Of a DNA stretch of 7,272 nucleotides, positions 6,069 through 7,272 are shown piece by piece (position 1 is the stretch's first letter; each line of letters begins with the position of its first letter). The stretch is taken from assembly GCA_039920305.1 (NCBI GenBank), contig JBDSEA010000160.1, positions 1-7,272 of the forward strand, read 5' to 3'. Below the pieces are notes generated by a model. The model was not told the origin of the DNA. It worked only from the letters and a program-made list of their open reading frames with translations, and did no database searches. The stretch is from DASRAJ01 sp039920305. GTDB taxonomy: Bacteria > Bacteroidota > Bacteroidia > Chitinophagales > UBA10324. Position numbers and translations under genes: made by a program.

Positions 6069-7272
6069 ATGAAAAATTACATCTCGATTGCAGCAAGCCT
6101 CTTAATCATGCTTGTGTCATATTCTGTATCAGCACAGGTTTCTAATGAAACCTCCGATGATTTATACATTACCAAAACGGCACCTGCACCTGAACCTGCA
6201 CCACAAACTTCTCCGAATAAAGGTTACAATAACTCTTATTCTGAGAACGAAAGGAATTCTGAACGATCCAATGATTATGATCGTGGAGATCAGGATCAGC
6301 AAAATGGTTCGCCCGATCAGTCTTCTTCTGAGCAGTATCAGGATGAGGATGGGACCACCTACATCACCAACAATTATTATAATGGATCAAATAATGATGG
6401 GGGATGGTATACTTCGCAATTAAATCACTTCTATTCACCTTATATGGGATTTGGTTACTACGACCCTTTTTATACTGGTTTTGGTTTCAGTGCTCCCTTT
6501 TATAGCTCTCCAGGTTTGAGCTTATCAATCGGATTTGGCTTTGGAGGATATTATCCTTACTATGATCCTTGGTATTCATGGTACAATCCCTGGCACACCT
6601 CTTTGTATTATCCTTACTGGTATAGCCCGATGTATGCGTGGGGTTATCCTTATTCACCTTACGGATATGGTTATGGTTATGGTTATGGAGGCGACGGTTA
6701 TGGTTACGGTGGCGGTTCAGGCAGCAATAGTTATTATGGCTCCCATGGTTCTGCTTCGAATAACTCTTCGAATGATGATGGTGGAAGACGATACAAAGAA
6801 TCAGGCAATGGTCAAACTGTCAATGGGAACAATCATTTGATTAATGACAACAGCAGGGGCGATGTGAATGATAAGATGATTCATTCAGGAGGTACCATTT
6901 CCAAAATTCCACCTGTAAAAGAAATTAAGAACGCATCACCAAATATTCAACCGGTACAAGGCGAGAAAAAAGGGAATATCCCTGAAAGAAGCATTCATAA
7001 TCAACAACAGAATTCGAAATCCCCGAGACAAAATTTTACACAGGATTTGAATTGGAAGTCCTCTCAGGATAAAAACGTAGGTAATGAATTAATGCTGGAA
7101 GAGCGGCAAAATCCGAACAAAACTATTGAATTGAAAAAGCAGGGTACAAGAAAGACCAGCAATTCTACTTCAGATATTTCAGTGAAAAGATCATCGCCCT
7201 TGTTCCAGAAAGAAGAATCTTCTCATAATGAAGCGATGAAACAGCAACCGGCAGTACAAAGATCTGAATCGG
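6069..7272 (+). CDS. Secreted Tyr/Trp/Pro/Gly-rich low-complexity protein, open at right edge
   Basis: An ATG at 6069 opens a frame that runs without a stop to the window end (401 complete codons). Residues 1-23 form a clear signal peptide with likely cleavage after SAQ (21-23). A short Ala/Pro linker APAPEPAPQ follows (38-46), then a Ser/Asn/Gln/Asp-rich stretch (about 50-115). A strongly aromatic section lies at about 116-227 and is full of Tyr, Trp, Phe, Pro and Gly, with repeats such as YYPYYDPWYSWYNPW (161-175) and an alternating YGYGYGYGG run (200-208). The rest (228 onward) is polar and basic, with many Asn, Gln, Lys and Ser. No enzyme domain or catalytic motif is seen. Such composition suggests an exported structural or surface-interaction protein, but the function is unknown. 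The start is supported by the signal peptide. There is no Shine-Dalgarno. It is transcribed away from proS and carries a good promoter of its own. Confidence 0.85.
   Translation, partial: MKNYISIAASLLIMLVSYSVSAQVSNETSDDLYITKTAPAPEPAPQTSPNKGYNNSYSENERNSERSNDYDRGDQDQQNGSPDQSSSEQYQDEDGTTYITNNYYNGSNNDGGWYTSQLNHFYSPYMGFGYYDPFYTGFGFSAPFYSSPGLSLSIGFGFGGYYPYYDPWYSWYNPWHTSLYYPYWYSPMYAWGYPYSPYGYGYGYGYGGDGYGYGGGSGSNSYYGSHGSASNNSSNDDGGRRYKESGNGQTVNGNNHLINDNSRGDVNDKMIHSGGTISKIPPVKEIKNASPNIQPVQGEKKGNIPERSIHNQQQNSKSPRQNFTQDLNWKSSQDKNVGNELMLEERQNPNKTIELKKQGTRKTSNSTSDISVKRSSPLFQKEESSHNEAMKQQPAVQRSES
6666..6689 (+). repeat. In-frame TATGGT hexamer tandem repeat
   Basis: Three perfect TATGGT units (6666-6671, 6672-6677, 6678-6683) are followed by a one-base variant TATGGA (6684-6689). 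Each unit encodes Tyr-Gly, giving residues 200-207 of the aromatic-rich protein. Because the unit is six bases long, gain or loss of copies by slipped pairing would stay in frame. Confidence 0.85.

Noticed and set aside
6112..6840. Plus-strand frames at 6112-6423 and 6535-6840 rich in Met and Ile
   Set aside because: They are out-of-frame readings of the low-complexity gene starting at 6069; the 6069 frame has a signal peptide and stays open for 401 codons.

Overview
The window looks like a chromosomal segment of a Bacteroidota bacterium (Cytophagia/Chitinophagia/Sphingobacteriia-like). The signs are start codons without Shine-Dalgarno sequences and with A/T-rich leaders, a good TTTG-N20-TAnnTTTG promoter, signal peptides ending near Gln, a C-terminal-Phe outer-membrane barrel, and a type 3 (archaeal/eukaryotic-like) prolyl-tRNA synthetase with Bacteroidota-like sequence. 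No genus can be named from the sequence alone.

Layout, left to right. At 1-78 (minus strand, running off the left edge) is the first part of a DDE transposase recognised by LYTDYL...TATGL; the end of its insertion sequence must lie between it and the next gene. At 158-1603 (+) is a secreted TIM-barrel (clan GH-A-like) glycoside hydrolase, followed at 1717-3207 (+) by a DUF3943-type outer-membrane beta-barrel protein. Converging on this from the right is a two-gene minus-strand unit: a PaiB-type FMN-binding regulator/oxidase-like protein (4261-3623), then a small VOC/bleomycin-resistance-fold protein (3598-3230). Next on the minus strand is proS (5952-4459). Divergent from proS, across a 116-bp gap, is a secreted low-complexity protein very rich in Tyr/Trp/Pro/Gly (6069 to the right edge, still open).

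How they fit together. Two layers are visible: housekeeping (proS) and cell-envelope or secreted functions (hydrolase, barrel, aromatic-rich protein), plus a small PaiB-VOC pair that may deal with flavin- or small-molecule-related stress. I see no phage, CRISPR, toxin-antitoxin or defence system, and no strong case for a new multi-gene system. The items most worth a second look are the open-ended aromatic-rich secreted protein with its own well-formed promoter, the insertion sequence placed just upstream of the hydrolase, and the unusual acid/base motif of that hydrolase.
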